DNA of 64,000 nt from Listeria ivanovii subsp. ivanovii (lineage in GTDB: Bacteria > Bacillota > Bacilli > Lactobacillales > Listeriaceae). The translations under genes were made by a program, and so were the position numbers. Of this stretch, positions 33,589 through 46,879 are shown piece after piece. Positions within the stretch are counted from its first letter, which is position 1; the number at the start of each line of letters is the position of its first letter. Location: the NCBI RefSeq assembly GCF_900187025.1, contig NZ_LT906478.1, forward strand, positions 2,030,001 to 2,094,000, read 5' to 3'. A model generated the notes under the pieces. It was given only the letters and a program-made list of their open reading frames with translations, was not told the DNA's origin and searched no databases.

Positions 33589-35283
33589 ATGCGTAGTGAC
33601 AAAATTAAAAAAGGTGTCGACCAAGCGCCGGCAAGAAGTTTGCTGCATGCTACAGGTCAAATTAAAAGTCCAGGTGATATGGAAAAACCATTTATCGCAA
33701 TTTGTAATTCTTACATTGATATTGTTCCTGGCCATGTTCACTTGCGAGAGCTTGCCGATGTGGCGAAAGAAGCAATTAGAGAAGCTGGCGGTATCCCATT
33801 TGAATTTAATACGATTGGTGTAGATGATGGCATCGCGATGGGACATATTGGTATGCGTTACTCCCTACCCTCTCGTGAAGTCATTGCGGATGCAGCAGAA
33901 ACAGTAATTAACGCCCACTGGTTCGACGGAGTTTTTTACATTCCTAACTGTGACAAAATCACGCCAGGAATGTTACTTGCCTCAGTTCGTACTAACGTCC
34001 CTGCTATCTTTTGCTCAGGTGGTCCAATGAAAGCCGGATTATCCGCTCACGGGAAAGCATTAACACTCTCTTCTGTATTTGAAGCTGTTGGTGCATTTAA
34101 AGACGGTAGCATGTCACAAGAAGATTTCCTTGATATGGAAGCCAATGCTTGTCCGACTTGTGGTTCTTGCGCTGGAATGTTTACCGCTAACTCTATGAAC
34201 TGTTTAATGGAAATTCTCGGAATGGCGGTTCCCGGAAATGGTACAACACTCGCTGTTTCTGATGCTCGTCGCGACCTTATTAGACAATCCGCGTTCCACT
34301 TAATGGATTTAGTAAAAAAAGATATTCGTCCGCGTGACATTATTACGAAAGATGCAATTGATGATGCATTTGCACTGGATATGGCAATGGGCGGCTCTAC
34401 TAACACGGTTTTACATACACTTGCACTTGCGAATGAAGCTGGTATTGAAGACTACGATTTGGAGCGCATCAATGATATTGCTAAGCGTGTCCCTTATCTT
34501 TCCAAAATCGCCCCTTCTTCTTCTTACTCCATGCATGATGTTCATGAAGCAGGCGGCGTATCTGCCATCGTAAAAGAATTAGTTGATCTTGGCGGAGCAA
34601 TCCATCCCGATCGCATTACTGTTACCGGAAAAACAATCCGTGAAAATGTCGCTGATGCCAAAATTAATAATACCGATGTTATTCATCCAAAAGAAAATCC
34701 TTATAGCCCGGTTGGCGGACTTTCGATGTTATTTGGAAATATTGCACCAAAAGGAGCCGCTATCAAAGTTGGTGGCGTTGATCCATCTGTCAAAGTTTTT
34801 AAAGGAGAGGCAATTTGCTTTAGCTCACATGATGAAGCAGTTGAAGCGATTGATAACCATACAGTCCGAGAAGGTCATGTTGTTGTAATTCGCTACGAAG
34901 GTCCTAAAGGCGGTCCTGGAATGCCGGAAATGCTGGCTCCAACTTCTAGTATTGTCGGTCGTGGGCTTGGAAAAGACGTTGCACTAATTACAGATGGTCG
35001 TTTTTCTGGAGCTACTCGTGGTATCGCAGTTGGTCATATTTCTCCGGAAGCCGCTGCCGGTGGTCCAATCGCACTTGTAAATGACGGCGATATGATCACT
35101 ATCGACTTACCAAATCGGACATTAAATGTAGATGTCCCCGATGATGTTTTAGAAGCAAGACGAAAAGACCTACCTAAATTTAAAGCAAAAGTAAAAACTG
35201 GTTATCTTGCAAGATACACGGCCTTAGTAACAAGTGCTCACACTGGCGGTATCTTACAAATCCCAGAAGATTTAATCGACTAA
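33589..35283 (+). CDS. ilvD: Dihydroxy-acid dehydratase
   Basis: Dehydrates 2,3-dihydroxy-isovalerate and -methylvalerate to the 2-oxo acids. 564 residues. Iron-sulfur cysteines in [10 protein letters not shown] and [18 protein letters not shown] (near 120 and 185-205); C-terminal [11 protein letters not shown] and [11 protein letters not shown] motifs. First gene of the BCAA operon, about 250 bases after the leader peptide. ATGGGGTAAAG precedes the ATG. Confidence 0.97.
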   Translation: MRSDKIKKGVDQAPARSLLHATGQIKSPGDMEKPFIAICNSYIDIVPGHVHLRELADVAKEAIREAGGIPFEFNTIGVDDGIAMGHIGMRYSLPSREVIADAAETVINAHWFDGVFYIPNCDKITPGMLLASVRTNVPAIFCSGGPMKAGLSAHGKALTLSSVFEAVGAFKDGSMSQEDFLDMEANACPTCGSCAGMFTANSMNCLMEILGMAVPGNGTTLAVSDARRDLIRQSAFHLMDLVKKDIRPRDIITKDAIDDAFALDMAMGGSTNTVLHTLALANEAGIEDYDLERINDIAKRVPYLSKIAPSSSYSMHDVHEAGGVSAIVKELVDLGGAIHPDRITVTGKTIRENVADAKINNTDVIHPKENPYSPVGGLSMLFGNIAPKGAAIKVGGVDPSVKVFKGEAICFSSHDEAVEAIDNHTVREGHVVVIRYEGPKGGPGMPEMLAPTSSIVGRGLGKDVALITDGRFSGATRGIAVGHISPEAAAGGPIALVNDGDMITIDLPNRTLNVDVPDDVLEARRKDLPKFKAKVKTGYLARYTALVTSAHTGGILQIPEDLID

Positions 35284-35300
35284 AAAACGAGGTGATAAGC

Positions 35301-37022
35301 GTGATTGATACGACAAAGAAAAATGAAAAAGCGACAGAAAAAATTAGTAAAAGTGGAGCAGACCTATTAATTGATTCCTTAAAAAAACAACATGTCGAAA
35401 TGATTTTTGGCTATCCAGGTGGCGCGGTTTTGCCACTATATGACGCTTTTTATGACTGTGATATTCCACATATCCTAACAAGACATGAGCAAGGTGCCAT
35501 CCATGCGGCAGAAGGCTATGCTCGAGTAACTGGTAAACCGGGTGTAGTAGTTGTCACTAGTGGTCCGGGAGCTACTAACGTTTTGACGGGGATTGCGGAT
35601 GCGATGAGTGATTCAATCCCACTTGTTATTTTTACAGGGCAAGTTCACACCCCCGGAATCGGAAAAGATGCTTTCCAAGAAGCCGATATGATTGGCTTAA
35701 CCATCCCGATTACTAAGTACAATTATCAAGTACGTGATGTTCGGGACTTACCAAAAATCGTCAATGAAGCTTTTCATATCGCGAATACTGGTCGTAAGGG
35801 TCCTGTTGTCGTTGATATTCCAAAAGATATGGGGATTACTCAAACAGATGCCGTTCGCCCTGATACGATTGATTTACCAGGGTATCAACCGACTTATTCA
35901 CCTAACCCACTCCAACTTGAAAAATTGATGCAAGCTTTATCAGCAGCAAGCAAACCACTGATTCTTGCAGGTGCTGGAGTAAATCACGCGCGAGCAACTG
36001 CAGAACTTTTAGAATTTGCTGAGCGCTATCAAATTCCAATTGTGAACACACTCCTTGGACTTGGAAGTTTCCCTCAAAGCCATGACTTATTTTTAGGAAT
36101 GGGTGGAATGCACGGCTCCTACGCGGCTAATATGGCGCTAACTGACTGTGATTTGCTTATCAATTTCGGTTCAAGATTTGACGATCGTCTTGCAAGTGCA
36201 CCGAAAGAATTCGCACCAAAAGCAACGATTGCTCATATCGACATTGATCCAGCAGAAATTGGCAAAATTATCGAGACACAAATCCCTATTGTAGCTGATA
36301 TTAATGAAACACTTACGCAACTACTTCAAATGGAACTACCTGTTTACCCGGATACCTCACATTGGTATAAATTAAATATGACGCGTAAAAACCGCCATCC
36401 TTTTAATTTTGATAAAACAAAAAAAGCAGAAATTAAACCCCAGCGAGTAATTGAACTGATTGGCGAAATTACGCAAGGAGAGGCGCTTGTATCTACTGAT
36501 GTTGGCCAACACCAAATGTGGACCGCGCAGTTCTATCCCTTCCAGTTCGATCATCAAATTATCACAAGTGGTGGTCTAGGAACAATGGGATTTGGTTTTC
36601 CAGCAGCAGTTGGAGCACAGCTTGCTTTCCCAGATAAAACGGTTGTAGCAATTGTTGGTGATGGCGGCTTTCAGATGACAAATCAGGAGCTCGCAATATT
36701 AAATGATTACCAAATCAACGTAAAAACAGTCATTATCAATAACGGCTCGCTTGGAATGGTTCGTCAGTGGCAAGAAAAATTCCACGGCGAGAGATATTCT
36801 CACTCCATTTTCACAAGCCAACCAGACTTTGTGAAACTTTCAGAAGCCTATGGGGTCAAAGGTGTTCGCCTTACCAACCCTGAAACACTTGAAAAAGACT
36901 TAAGAAAAGCCTTTTCTCATCCTGGACCAATTGTAATTGACGTACATGTAGCAAAAAATGAACTAGTACTTCCAATGGTTCCAAGCGGTAAACCAAATCA
37001 CCAAATGGAAGGGGTGGAATAA
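35301..37022 (+). CDS. ilvB: Acetolactate synthase, biosynthetic large subunit
   Basis: Condenses pyruvate with pyruvate or 2-oxobutyrate; ThDP, Mg2+ and FAD dependent. Start set at GTG 35301 after GAGGTGAT (an upstream in-frame GTG lies in that ribosome site), giving 573 residues. [14 protein letters not shown] and [18 protein letters not shown] (ThDP Glu near residue 60) at the N terminus; ThDP motif [18 protein letters not shown] near 455. It differs from AlsS at 57222 in pairing with a regulatory subunit (ilvN) encoded next to it. Confidence 0.95.
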   Translation: MIDTTKKNEKATEKISKSGADLLIDSLKKQHVEMIFGYPGGAVLPLYDAFYDCDIPHILTRHEQGAIHAAEGYARVTGKPGVVVVTSGPGATNVLTGIADAMSDSIPLVIFTGQVHTPGIGKDAFQEADMIGLTIPITKYNYQVRDVRDLPKIVNEAFHIANTGRKGPVVVDIPKDMGITQTDAVRPDTIDLPGYQPTYSPNPLQLEKLMQALSAASKPLILAGAGVNHARATAELLEFAERYQIPIVNTLLGLGSFPQSHDLFLGMGGMHGSYAANMALTDCDLLINFGSRFDDRLASAPKEFAPKATIAHIDIDPAEIGKIIETQIPIVADINETLTQLLQMELPVYPDTSHWYKLNMTRKNRHPFNFDKTKKAEIKPQRVIELIGEITQGEALVSTDVGQHQMWTAQFYPFQFDHQIITSGGLGTMGFGFPAAVGAQLAFPDKTVVAIVGDGGFQMTNQELAILNDYQINVKTVIINNGSLGMVRQWQEKFHGERYSHSIFTSQPDFVKLSEAYGVKGVRLTNPETLEKDLRKAFSHPGPIVIDVHVAKNELVLPMVPSGKPNHQMEGVE

Positions 37023-37508
37023 ATGCGCCGAATCATTACAGCTACCGTAAATAACTCATCTGGCGTACTAAATCGGATTACTGGGGTTATCTCCAGACGC
37101 CAATACAATATTGATAGCATTTCTGTTGGCTGGACCGAGATCCCCAATGTTTCTAGGATTACCATCGTTGTCCACGTTGATTCGCTATACGAAATTGAAC
37201 AAGTCACGAAACAACTAAATAAACAAATCGATGTCCTTAAAGTTAGCGATATTACGGACGATGCGCATATCGAACGCGAACTTGCTTTAATTAAAATCAA
37301 CTCCCCTGCCGCCTTACGATCAGAGCTAAACGCTGTCATCAAACCATTTAGAGCGACCGTAATTGATGTCGGCACGAAAAATGTCGTCATCCAAGTCACC
37401 GGGACAAGCGAGAAAATTGATGCCTTTGTCGATATTGTCCGCCCTTATGGAATTAAACAAATGGCACGAACTGGCGTAACCGGTTTTACAAGAAGCGCAA
37501 AAAAATGA
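37023..37508 (+). CDS. ilvN: Acetolactate synthase, regulatory small subunit
   Basis: 161 residues: N-terminal ACT domain (3-75; NNSSGVLNRITGVISRRQYNIDSISVG) that binds valine for feedback inhibition, and a C-terminal domain (80-160). The ATG is the base after the ilvB stop (TAAATG), so the subunits are coupled for stoichiometric synthesis. Confidence 0.95.
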   Translation: MRRIITATVNNSSGVLNRITGVISRRQYNIDSISVGWTEIPNVSRITIVVHVDSLYEIEQVTKQLNKQIDVLKVSDITDDAHIERELALIKINSPAALRSELNAVIKPFRATVIDVGTKNVVIQVTGTSEKIDAFVDIVRPYGIKQMARTGVTGFTRSAKK

Positions 37509-37553
37509 GTTAAGTTACTACAGAGCAAGCAAGTCAGGTGTTCTGAAATATAA

Positions 37554-38576
<1,023 letters not shown>

Positions 38577-38588
38577 TACTTAAGACGA

Positions 38589-38680
38589 TTGCTAGGTGAG
38601 AATTCTTGCCTAGCAACCGTTTACCTATTTTCAGTTTGAGTTTAAGAAAGAAATGTTTCTTTCCTAAACTGATACTGAAA
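38589..38680 (+). other. Two hairpins in the ilvC-leuA gap
   Basis: TTGCTAGG/CCTAGCAA (38589-38596 with 38609-38616) and a long arm pairing that spans 38629-38680 (TTTCAGT, AGTTTA and GAAAGAAA each pair with their complements on the other side). Neither is followed by a T-run, so processing or stability signals are more likely than termination. Confidence 0.6.
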
Positions 38681-38732
38681 GCAGGAAAAATCCAAGCTTC
38701 CCTATCTAATATAAAACAAGAGGTGAAATCGA

Positions 38733-40271
38733 ATGAAGAAAATCCAGTTTTTTGACACAACACTACGAGACGGCGAACAAACCCCTGGAGTTAATTTTGA
38801 CGTAAAGGAGAAAATCCAGATCGCCTTACAACTCGAAAAACTCGGGATTGATGTAATTGAAGCCGGCTTTCCGATTTCTTCTCCAGGAGATTTCGAATGT
38901 GTCAAGGCCATTGCAAACACGATTAAACATTGTTCTGTAACAGGGCTAGCTCGCTGTGTTGAAGAAGATATCGACCGAGCAGAGGAAGCACTTAAAAATG
39001 CTGTTTCTCCGCAAATACATATCTTCCTAGCAACAAGCGATGTACACATGGAATACAAATTAAAAATGAGCCGAGCGGAAGTACTTGCTTCCATTAAACA
39101 CCATGTAAGTTATACAAGAGAAAAATTTGATGTAGTTCAATTTTCACCAGAAGATGCAACAAGAACAGAGCGAGCGTTTCTTATCGAAGCCGTCCAAACA
39201 GCAATTGATGCGGGGGCAACGGTCATTAACATTCCAGATACAGTCGGTTACACAAACCCAACTGAATTTGGTCAATTGTTCCAAGACTTGCGCCGCGAAA
39301 TCAAGCAATTTGATGAGGTTACTTTTGCCTCCCACTGTCACGATGATCTCGGTATGGCGACCGCGAATGCACTTGCTGCCATCGAAAATGGTGCAACACG
39401 AGTGGAAGGAACGATTAATGGTATCGGTGAACGTGCTGGAAATACTGCACTAGAAGAAGTAGCAGTTGCACTTCATATTCGCAAAGTGTTTTATCAAGCA
39501 GAAACGAATATTGTCTTGAACCAATTTAAAAACACGAGTGATTTGATTAGCCGTTTGTCAGGTATGCCAGTGCCTCGCAATAAAGCCGTTATCGGTGGAA
39601 ATGCCTATGCTCACGAATCCGGTATTCATCAGGATGGGGTACTAAAAAACCCAGATACTTACGAAATTATCACCCCTGCTCTTGTTGGTGTTGATAAAAA
39701 TTCTCTTCCACTTGGAAAACTATCTGGTAAACATGCTTTTAATACTCGTATGGAAGAAATGGGCTATGCTCTAAGCGAACAAGCACAAAAAAATGCTTTC
39801 ACACGATTTAAACATCTAGCTGATGCGAAAAAAGAAGTGACCGAAGAAGATCTTCATGCACTGATTCTAGGTCAATCTTCTGAGTCCGCTGATGACTTTG
39901 AACTAACACATTTACAAGTTCAATATGTTACAGGTGGTGTCCAAGGTGCCATCGTTCGAATTGAAGAAAAAAACGGCGCTAAACTAGAAGATGCGGCGAC
40001 AGGTTCTGGAAGTATTGAAGCGATTTATAACACGATTAATCGTTTAATGGACCAAGATATTGAATTAACCGATTATCGTATTCAAGCAATCACAGCTGGA
40101 CAAGATGCTCAAGCGGAAGTTCACGTTGTAGTCAAAAATGCTAAAGGCACTGAATTTCACGGTATCGGAATTGATTTTGACGTTTTAACCGCAAGTGCTA
40201 AAGCTTACTTACAAGCATCAGGCAAAAGCAAAACCGTTACCAACCAAGCTGATTTTGAGGAGGTAAAATAA
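38733..40271 (+). CDS. leuA: 2-isopropylmalate synthase
   Basis: First committed step of leucine synthesis (acetyl-CoA plus 2-oxoisovalerate). 512 residues. TIM barrel with [17 protein letters not shown] (5-21), [14 protein letters not shown] near 200 (metal His pair), [14 protein letters not shown] near 290; C-terminal LeuA dimer/allosteric domain 370-500 for leucine feedback. GAGGTGAAATCG precedes the ATG. Confidence 0.96.
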   Translation: MKKIQFFDTTLRDGEQTPGVNFDVKEKIQIALQLEKLGIDVIEAGFPISSPGDFECVKAIANTIKHCSVTGLARCVEEDIDRAEEALKNAVSPQIHIFLATSDVHMEYKLKMSRAEVLASIKHHVSYTREKFDVVQFSPEDATRTERAFLIEAVQTAIDAGATVINIPDTVGYTNPTEFGQLFQDLRREIKQFDEVTFASHCHDDLGMATANALAAIENGATRVEGTINGIGERAGNTALEEVAVALHIRKVFYQAETNIVLNQFKNTSDLISRLSGMPVPRNKAVIGGNAYAHESGIHQDGVLKNPDTYEIITPALVGVDKNSLPLGKLSGKHAFNTRMEEMGYALSEQAQKNAFTRFKHLADAKKEVTEEDLHALILGQSSESADDFELTHLQVQYVTGGVQGAIVRIEEKNGAKLEDAATGSGSIEAIYNTINRLMDQDIELTDYRIQAITAGQDAQAEVHVVVKNAKGTEFHGIGIDFDVLTASAKAYLQASGKSKTVTNQADFEEVK

Positions 40272-40272
40272 C

Positions 40273-41325
40273 GTGACTTACAAAATTACCTCTCTAGCTG
40301 GTGACGGAATTGGTCCAGAAATTATGACAGCTGGTACCCAGGTTCTCCAAGCCATTGCTAAGAAATATCAGCACACGTTTGAAATCGAATCTCACCCATT
40401 TGGTGGCGCAGGGATAGATACTACTGGAGATCCAATGCCTGAAACCACACTTAAAGCCTGCCAAAATGCCGATGCGATTTTACTAGGTGCAATTGGCGGT
40501 CCTAAGTGGGATAATGCGGCAAAACGACCTGAAGATGGTTTACTTGCTCTTAGAAAAGCGCTTGGTCTATTCGCTAACATCCGTCCTATCCAAGTTCCAA
40601 GTTCGATTTCACACCTCTCTCCTTTAAAAAAAGATATTGTGGAAGGCACTGATTTTATCGTTGTCCGGGAACTTACTGGCGGCTTGTACTTCGGTGAACC
40701 AAAACATTGGAATGAAGATGCAGCGGTCGATTCTTTAACTTATACTCGAGCAGAAATCGAACGAATTATCGAAAAAGCCTTCGCGATTGCTGCTACAAGA
40801 AATAAAAAAGTGACTTCGGTCGATAAAGCTAACGTACTCGCTTCTAGCAAACTATGGCGTCAAATTGCCGAAGAAGTTGCTAACAAGCATCCGGATATTA
40901 CTCTAGAACATTTATACGTAGATGCTGCTGCGATGATACTTATACAACGGCCAACTACTTTTGATGTAATTGTTACGGAAAATTTATTCGGTGATATTTT
41001 AAGTGATGAAGCGTCTGTAATCACTGGCTCACTAGGTATGTTACCTTCTGCCAGTCATGCGGAAAATGGCCCTTCATTATATGAGCCTATTCATGGTTCA
41101 GCCCCCGATATCGCAGGTCAAAATATCGCTAATCCAATGTCGATGATTTCTTCCATATCTATGATGTTACGCCAATCTTTCGGACTTTTTGTGGAAGCTG
41201 ATGCGATTGATAAAGCAACTGCCGCAACAATGGAAGCTGGATTTTTAACTGCTGACTTAGGTGGAACTACATCCACTACTGATTTTACCAAAGAAGTACT
41301 AAAACAAATTGAAGGAGGAGAATAA
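40273..41325 (+). CDS. leuB: 3-isopropylmalate dehydrogenase
   Basis: NAD+-dependent oxidative decarboxylation of 3-isopropylmalate. 350 residues; GTG start at 40273, one base after the leuA stop, with GAGGAGG in the leuA 3' end. GDGIGPEIM at the N terminus, [12 protein letters not shown] near 137-148, SVDKANVL near 184, [12 protein letters not shown] near 237 and [13 protein letters not shown] near 273 are all family landmarks. Confidence 0.96.
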   Translation: MTYKITSLAGDGIGPEIMTAGTQVLQAIAKKYQHTFEIESHPFGGAGIDTTGDPMPETTLKACQNADAILLGAIGGPKWDNAAKRPEDGLLALRKALGLFANIRPIQVPSSISHLSPLKKDIVEGTDFIVVRELTGGLYFGEPKHWNEDAAVDSLTYTRAEIERIIEKAFAIAATRNKKVTSVDKANVLASSKLWRQIAEEVANKHPDITLEHLYVDAAAMILIQRPTTFDVIVTENLFGDILSDEASVITGSLGMLPSASHAENGPSLYEPIHGSAPDIAGQNIANPMSMISSISMMLRQSFGLFVEADAIDKATAATMEAGFLTADLGGTTSTTDFTKEVLKQIEGGE

Positions 41326-41327
41326 AA

Positions 41328-42716
41328 ATGGGGAAAACACTATTTGATAAACTTTGGAATCGCCACGTCATTTATGGCAAAGAAGGTGAACCACAGTTAT
41401 TATACGTTGACCTCCATTTAATTCATGAAGTAACTTCTCCTCAAGCATTTGAAGGTCTTCGAATGGAAAATAGACCACTGCGCAGACCTGATAAAACTTT
41501 TGCGACAATGGATCACAACGTTCCGACTGAAGATATTTTTAACATCCAAGACCTTGTAGCGAAAAAACAAATTGAAGCACTCCAAACGAATTGTGCTGAA
41601 TTTGGTGTTACTCTAGCAGATATGGGGAGCGACCGTCAAGGGATTGTTCATATGGTCGGACCAGAAACAGGGCTCACTCAACCAGGAAAAGTCATTGTTT
41701 GTGGTGATTCTCATACTGCAACACATGGTGCTTTTGGAGCGATTGGGTTTGGAATTGGTTCAAGTGAAGTGGAACATGTTTTTGCCACCCAAACCATTTG
41801 GCAACAAAAGCCAAAATCAATGGGGATTGAAATTAATGGTAAGCTCCCAAAAGGTGTTTATGCGAAAGATATTATCTTGCATCTAATTGCCACTTATGGC
41901 GTCGCATTTGGTACTGGCTATGCAGTAGAATACTACGGTGAAACTATTCGCAATATGTCGATGGAAGAACGAATGACGATTTGTAACATGGCCATCGAAG
42001 GCGGTGCAAAAATGGGGATGATGGCGCCAGATACTACTACATTCGAATATGTTCGTGGTCGAGAATATGCTCCTACTGATATGGATGCAGCGATTCAAGA
42101 CTGGGAAACACTTGCTACTGATGAAGATGCTACCTATGATCTTCATATTGAAATGGATGCTAGTATTTTGGAACCGTATGTCACATGGGGAACCAACCCA
42201 GAAATGGGCGTCCCTTTTTCTAAAGCCTTTCCGGAAATTAAAGATATGAATGACGATCGTGCTTATGAATATATGGGTCTCGCACCTGGTCAAAAAGCAG
42301 AACAAATTGAACTTGGCTATGTGTTTATTGGTTCTTGTACAAACGCTAGACTATCTGATTTGGAAGAAGCAGCACGTATCGTAAAAGGAAATAAAGTTAA
42401 AAATAATATCCGTGCGCTCGTCGTCCCGGGCTCTCGTCAAGTTCGTAATGCTGCAGAAGCAATCGGGCTTGATAAGGTATTTAAAGAAGCGGGATTTGAG
42501 TGGCGTGAACCTGGTTGTTCGATGTGCCTCGGCATGAATCCTGACCAAGTTCCAGACGGTGTTCACTGCGCCTCGACCTCAAACCGAAACTTTGAAGGTC
42601 GTCAAGGTAAAGGAGCTCGCACTCACCTAGTTTCTCCAGCTATGGCTGCAGCGGCGGCGATTAACGGACGCTTTATTGATATTCGTAAGGAGGCGGTTAT
42701 AAGTGGAAGCAATTAA
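41328..42716 (+). CDS. leuC: 3-isopropylmalate dehydratase, large subunit
   Basis: Aconitase-family subunit that holds the 4Fe-4S cluster. 462 residues. Cluster cysteines in [10 protein letters not shown] (near 346) and [11 protein letters not shown] (near 407-410); [19 protein letters not shown] near 130 and [12 protein letters not shown] near 426. GAAGGAGGAG precedes the ATG. It overlaps leuD by 14 bases. Confidence 0.96.
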   Translation: MGKTLFDKLWNRHVIYGKEGEPQLLYVDLHLIHEVTSPQAFEGLRMENRPLRRPDKTFATMDHNVPTEDIFNIQDLVAKKQIEALQTNCAEFGVTLADMGSDRQGIVHMVGPETGLTQPGKVIVCGDSHTATHGAFGAIGFGIGSSEVEHVFATQTIWQQKPKSMGIEINGKLPKGVYAKDIILHLIATYGVAFGTGYAVEYYGETIRNMSMEERMTICNMAIEGGAKMGMMAPDTTTFEYVRGREYAPTDMDAAIQDWETLATDEDATYDLHIEMDASILEPYVTWGTNPEMGVPFSKAFPEIKDMNDDRAYEYMGLAPGQKAEQIELGYVFIGSCTNARLSDLEEAARIVKGNKVKNNIRALVVPGSRQVRNAAEAIGLDKVFKEAGFEWREPGCSMCLGMNPDQVPDGVHCASTSNRNFEGRQGKGARTHLVSPAMAAAAAINGRFIDIRKEAVISGSN

Positions 42717-43284
42717 AGTACACATTGGTAAAACAGTAGCACTTATGAATGATAATATTGATACCGACCAAATTATTCCGAAAAGTTTCCTAAAACGAAT
42801 TGAACGTACTGGTTTTGGTGAATTCCTCTTTGATAGTTGGCGCTATTTGCCAAGCCGAAAACCCAATCCAGATTTTCCGCTTAACGCACCAGATAGACAA
42901 GAAGCAACGATTTTAATCACTGGGGATAATTTTGGTTGTGGTTCTTCCCGTGAACATGCTGCTTGGGCCTTGCTTGATTATCGGTTTCGGGTAATTATTG
43001 CTGGGAGTTACAGCGATATCTTTTATATGAATTGCACAAAAAATGGTGTTCTTCCTATCGTTTTACCAAAAGAAGCGCGCGAAAAATTAGCAAAAATCGC
43101 TGCGGATGAACAAGTGACAATTGATTTACCAAACCAAGAAGTCATTAGTTCAGTTGGAATCTACCCGTTTGAAATAGATGCGACATGGAAAAATAAATTT
43201 ATTAATGGATTAGATGATATTGCCATTACATTTGAACATATTGATGCAATTAAGGCATATGAACAAAAAGTCGATTCGATATAA
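42703..43284 (+). CDS. leuD: 3-isopropylmalate dehydratase, small subunit
   Basis: 193 residues; swivel domain partner of LeuC. GTG start at 42703 after AAGGAGG, inside the end of leuC, so translation is coupled. [14 protein letters not shown] near 19-32, [17 protein letters not shown] near 72-88 and NGVLPI are the family motifs. Confidence 0.95.
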   Translation: MEAIKVHIGKTVALMNDNIDTDQIIPKSFLKRIERTGFGEFLFDSWRYLPSRKPNPDFPLNAPDRQEATILITGDNFGCGSSREHAAWALLDYRFRVIIAGSYSDIFYMNCTKNGVLPIVLPKEAREKLAKIAADEQVTIDLPNQEVISSVGIYPFEIDATWKNKFINGLDDIAITFEHIDAIKAYEQKVDSI

Positions 43285-43299
43285 GAAAAGGTAGTGAGG

Positions 43300-44571
43300 A
43301 TGATGGAATTAGTTGATTTATTAGTAACTGAAAAAGACGTAGAAAAGGCCTATAACGTGCTAAAATCTATCGTCAAGCATACACCACTCGAATATGATTT
43401 TTATCTTTCAGAAAAATATCATTGTAACGTGTATTTAAAACGAGAAGATTTACAGCGCGTTCGTTCCTTCAAATTGCGAGGTGCATTTTACGCTATTTCA
43501 AGACTTTCACCGGAAAAATTGGAACGCGGTGTTGTCTGTGCCAGTGCAGGTAATCATGCGCAAGGCGTGGCATATACGTGCAAACGGATGACCGTTCCCG
43601 CAACCATTTTCATGCCAACCACCACCCCACAGCAAAAAGTATCTCAAGTGAAATTTTTCGGTGGAACAAATGTGGAAGTTGTCTTAATCGGTGATACATT
43701 CGATGCTTCCGCGGCGGCGGCCAAAGAATTTGCTGAAGAACATGGTCAAGCATTTATTCCTCCATTCGATGATCCAGATATTATTGCTGGTCAAGGCTCA
43801 CTCGCGGTCGAAATGGTGGCAGATTTAAACAAAGCGCATGAACAAGCTGATTATGTATTTGCTGGAATTGGTGGAGGTGGCTTAATTAGCGGCGTAGCAA
43901 CTTACTTAAAAGCGAAAAGTCCGATTACCAAAATAATCGGTGTCGAACCAGAGGGCGCTCCTTCGATGACGGAAGCACTCAAACAAAACCAAGTAGTCAA
44001 GCTAGATAAAATAGACAAATTCGTTGATGGTGCAGCGGTGAAAGAAGTTGGTAATCTAACTTTTGAACATGCGAAGGTACTAGTAGATGAAATAACGACT
44101 ATTTCAGAAGGGGCTGTTTGTTCGACTATTTTAGATATGTATACAAAACAAGCTATTGTCGCCGAACCAGCTGGAGCACTTTCCGTTGCCGCACTTGAAA
44201 CATATCGTGATGAAATTAAAGACAAAACGGTTGTCTGTATCATTAGCGGAGGAAATAATGATATTAATCGAATGCAAGAAATAGAAGAGCGCTCCTTGCT
44301 TCATGAAGGTTTAAAACACTATTTTATCGTTAACTTTTCGCAAAGACCAGGTGCACTGAAAGAATTCGTTAATGATGTGCTCGGTCCGCATGATGATATT
44401 ACCAAGTTTGAATATACCAAAAAAGTGAATCGTGGTAATGGTCCTGTTATAATCGGCGTGCTCCTCCAAGACAAAAATGATTACGAGGGACTGCTTGAAC
44501 GAGTCGCTGCATTTGATCCTAGCTACATTCCTATTAATGACAATCAAACACTCTATACGCTCCTTGTGTAA
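43300..44571 (+). CDS. ilvA: Threonine ammonia-lyase (deaminase), biosynthetic
   Basis: Converts threonine to 2-oxobutyrate for isoleucine synthesis. Start at ATG 43300; a GTG at 43294 lies in the ribosome site. About 423 residues. PLP lysine in [12 protein letters not shown] (near 58), [14 protein letters not shown], phosphate loop [10 protein letters not shown], and a single C-terminal ACT-like domain (about 330-415), the short form found in Bacilli. Last gene of the operon, which thus covers Val, Leu and Ile synthesis except transamination. Confidence 0.94.
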   Translation: MMELVDLLVTEKDVEKAYNVLKSIVKHTPLEYDFYLSEKYHCNVYLKREDLQRVRSFKLRGAFYAISRLSPEKLERGVVCASAGNHAQGVAYTCKRMTVPATIFMPTTTPQQKVSQVKFFGGTNVEVVLIGDTFDASAAAAKEFAEEHGQAFIPPFDDPDIIAGQGSLAVEMVADLNKAHEQADYVFAGIGGGGLISGVATYLKAKSPITKIIGVEPEGAPSMTEALKQNQVVKLDKIDKFVDGAAVKEVGNLTFEHAKVLVDEITTISEGAVCSTILDMYTKQAIVAEPAGALSVAALETYRDEIKDKTVVCIISGGNNDINRMQEIEERSLLHEGLKHYFIVNFSQRPGALKEFVNDVLGPHDDITKFEYTKKVNRGNGPVIIGVLLQDKNDYEGLLERVAAFDPSYIPINDNQTLYTLLV

Positions 44572-44576
44572 AATGG

Positions 44577-44606
44577 GTTCCTACTCTTTTAGTAGGGACT
44601 TTTTTA
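44577..44606 (+). terminator. Terminator of the ilv-leu operon
   Basis: GTTCCTACT (44577-44585) pairs with AGTAGGGAC (44591-44599), then TTTTTT. The end of the T-run touches the first acetoin-type element before alsD. Confidence 0.9.
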
Positions 44607-44693
44607 TATTACAGTTTATTCGTCTGTTATAGTAACAGTTTATTATAAATTTTAGTTTAAAATCTTTTGTTTGCGGATATAAAGTAGTATAAT
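44606..44693 (+). promoter_or_regulatory. alsD upstream region: two shared acetoin elements and promoter
   Basis: ATATTACAGTTTATT (44606-44620) and GTAACAGTTTATTATAA (44632-44648) repeat ACAGTTTATT exactly, 24 bases apart; CTGTTA-TAG-TAACAG (44624-44638) is also palindromic. A TATAAT -10 (44688-44693) with a weak TTTTGT/TTGTTT -35 follows. The alsS promoter carries the same element twice in the same orientation. Confidence 0.65.
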
Positions 44694-44764
44694 GTAGATA
44701 TTGAAACATAACTGTATTATTAAATTCAATACTTATATATATAACAATTCAAGGAGTGGCAATT

Positions 44765-45484
44765 ATGGAAGCAGTAAGAAAAAATCGATTATTTCAGCAT
44801 TCTACTATGGCAGCACTTGTTGGCGGACTTTTCAGTGGAACAACGAGCTTTAAAGAATTACTACAACATGGTGATTTAGGTATCGGAACACTGGACGAAT
44901 TTGACGGCGAATTAATTATATTAGATGGAGAAGCTTTCCAAATCCGTTCGGACGGACAAGCATATAAAGTAAAACCAGAAGATACAACACCTTATGCTAG
45001 CACTACTTTTTTTGATGCTGATACTTCCTTTAAAATATCAGGACCTACTTCGAAACAGGATGTAGAAGCGCAAATTGCCGAATTAGTACAAGGACCGAAT
45101 GTTTTTTATGCGGTAAAAATGACTGGGAACTTCCGGTATGTTGATACACGCGTAGTACCAAAACAACAGCGGCCTTACCCGCCATTAATTGAAGCAGTGA
45201 AAGAACAACCAACTTATCACTTTGAATACATTACCGGAACAATTGTTGGTTTTTGGACGCCTGCCTATATTAGCGGAATTGGTGTCTCTGGCTATCATGT
45301 TCATTTTATTGATGATATGCGAAAAATTGGTGGTCATGTGTTTGATTATGAAATGCTTGAGGGAACGGTAGAAGTGGCGCAACAAACAGAATTCGAACTA
45401 CAATTACCACAAACGACTGAATTTCTTAGAAGTGATTTAAGTACGCCAGATATGTTGGAGCAGATTGAAGCTGCGGAGAATTGA
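44765..45484 (+). CDS. alsD: Alpha-acetolactate decarboxylase
   Basis: Decarboxylates 2-acetolactate to acetoin, completing the AlsS-AlsD overflow route that removes pyruvate without acid. 239 residues. Start at ATG 44765, eight bases after AAGGAG; a GTG at 44756 overlaps that site. FQHSTMAALVGGLFSG N-terminal motif, GTLDEFDGELIILDG near 40-55, and the zinc histidines in GYHVHFIDDMRKIGGH near 175-190. Cytosolic. alsS lies about 14 kb away on the other strand, so the pair is split, unlike the Bacillus alsSD operon. Confidence 0.95.
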   Translation: MEAVRKNRLFQHSTMAALVGGLFSGTTSFKELLQHGDLGIGTLDEFDGELIILDGEAFQIRSDGQAYKVKPEDTTPYASTTFFDADTSFKISGPTSKQDVEAQIAELVQGPNVFYAVKMTGNFRYVDTRVVPKQQRPYPPLIEAVKEQPTYHFEYITGTIVGFWTPAYISGIGVSGYHVHFIDDMRKIGGHVFDYEMLEGTVEVAQQTEFELQLPQTTEFLRSDLSTPDMLEQIEAAEN

Positions 45485-45522
45485 AAAAGTGCCAAAGTTA
45501 ACTTATCTAACTTTGGCGCTTT
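45485..45522. terminator. Bidirectional terminator between alsD and pdp
   Basis: GCCAAAGTTA (45491-45500) pairs with TAACTTTGGC (45508-45517); flanking AAAAGT and GCTTTT extend the stem and give T-tracts both ways. Confidence 0.92.
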
Positions 45523-45525
45523 TAT

Positions 45526-46827
45526 TTATTCTGTGATTACTTTATGAACAAGCGTTGGAGCTGTTGCGTGGTCAGCGATTTCAATATTTTCATAGATCTT
45601 CGCTTTAACGTTTTCTACATTTTCTTGGTCGGCAAAAATCGTTACGAGTGATTCGCCCGCTTTGACAGGGTCGCCTACTTTTTTACGTAACATTAAACCA
45701 ACTGCCAAATTAATTTCATCTTCTTTGGTTGCACGGCCAGCTCCTAGGATCATAGCGGCAATTCCGATTTCATCTGCAACTATTTTACTTACAAAGCCAG
45801 CTGTTTTTGCTGGTACTTCGATTTGGTATTTTGCTTGCGGAAGTTTTTCTGGATGGTCAACAATGCTTGCGTCGCCACCTTGGTTCGAAAGGAAGGTTTT
45901 AAATTTCTCTAATGCTGCTCCGTTTTTGATTACTTGGATGAGCTTAGCACGAGCTTCCTCTAACGTTTCTGCTTTCTTAGCAAGCACGACCATTTGACTT
46001 CCGAGTACAAGAACTAATTCAGTTAAGTCTTCTGGACCTTGCCCTTTTAATGTGTCGATGGCTTCTTTTACCTCTAAAGCGTTTCCGATTGCTTCACCAA
46101 GTGGTTGAGACATATCAGAAATGACTGCCATTGTATTTCTGCCAACGTTATTACCGATGCGAACCATGGCATGTGCTAGCTTTTCTGCATCTTCGTCGGT
46201 TTTCATAAATGCACCTGCGCCTGTTTTGACATCAAGTACGATGGCATCTGCCCCAGCAGCAATTTTTTTACTCATAATAGAGCTTGCGATTAACGGAATC
46301 GAATTTACTGTTCCTGTTACATCACGAAGCGCGTACATTTTTTTATCTGCAGGGGTTAAATTGCCCGATTGGCCAATAACTGCTACTTTATCACGATTCA
46401 CTAAATTAATGAAATCTTGTTTATCTAGTTCAATATGAAAACCTTTGATAGACTCTAACTTATCGATTGTCCCACCTGTGTGACCTAAGCCACGTCCGGA
46501 CATTTTAGCAACTGGAACTCCGACTGCAGCAACAAGTGGCGCAAGAACGAGTGTTGTAGTATCGCCTACACCGCCTGTACTATGTTTATCGACTTTGATT
46601 CCTTCAATAGCCGATAAATCGATTGTGTCACCGGAACCAACCATCGCCATCGTTAAATCGGCGCGCTCCTCATCATTCATATCTTGGAAAAAGATCGCCA
46701 TGGCTAGAGCACTTGCTTGATAATCTGGAATTTCCCCATTTGTATACCCATCAATGAAAAACTGAATTTCTTCGGTTGATAAAGCTTTACCGTCCCTCTT
46801 TTTGGAAATAATATCCACCATTCTCAT
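45526..46827 (-). CDS. pdp: Pyrimidine-nucleoside phosphorylase
   Basis: Phosphorolyses thymidine, deoxyuridine and uridine. Start placed at the ATG giving [10 protein letters not shown], as in Bacillus Pdp, for 433 residues; a longer frame reads through the GGGTGACGGAG ribosome site. Glycosyltransferase family 3 fold: [14 protein letters not shown] near 80-95 (phosphate), [19 protein letters not shown] near 107-125 and KTGAGAFM near 188. Transcribed with or just after lacI; operators sit in the 131-base gap before it. Confidence 0.94.
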   Translation of the reverse strand: MRMVDIISKKRDGKALSTEEIQFFIDGYTNGEIPDYQASALAMAIFFQDMNDEERADLTMAMVGSGDTIDLSAIEGIKVDKHSTGGVGDTTTLVLAPLVAAVGVPVAKMSGRGLGHTGGTIDKLESIKGFHIELDKQDFINLVNRDKVAVIGQSGNLTPADKKMYALRDVTGTVNSIPLIASSIMSKKIAAGADAIVLDVKTGAGAFMKTDEDAEKLAHAMVRIGNNVGRNTMAVISDMSQPLGEAIGNALEVKEAIDTLKGQGPEDLTELVLVLGSQMVVLAKKAETLEEARAKLIQVIKNGAALEKFKTFLSNQGGDASIVDHPEKLPQAKYQIEVPAKTAGFVSKIVADEIGIAAMILGAGRATKEDEINLAVGLMLRKKVGDPVKAGESLVTIFADQENVENVKAKIYENIEIADHATAPTLVHKVITE

Positions 46828-46879
46828 TTCTCCGTCACCCTTTCTTTTCGTCCACTTTAGCATTCTATGTATTCCTTTT

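Noticed and set aside
34047-34406. A 119-codon minus-strand frame within ilvD
   Set aside because: Shadow of a highly conserved dehydratase; no start signal.
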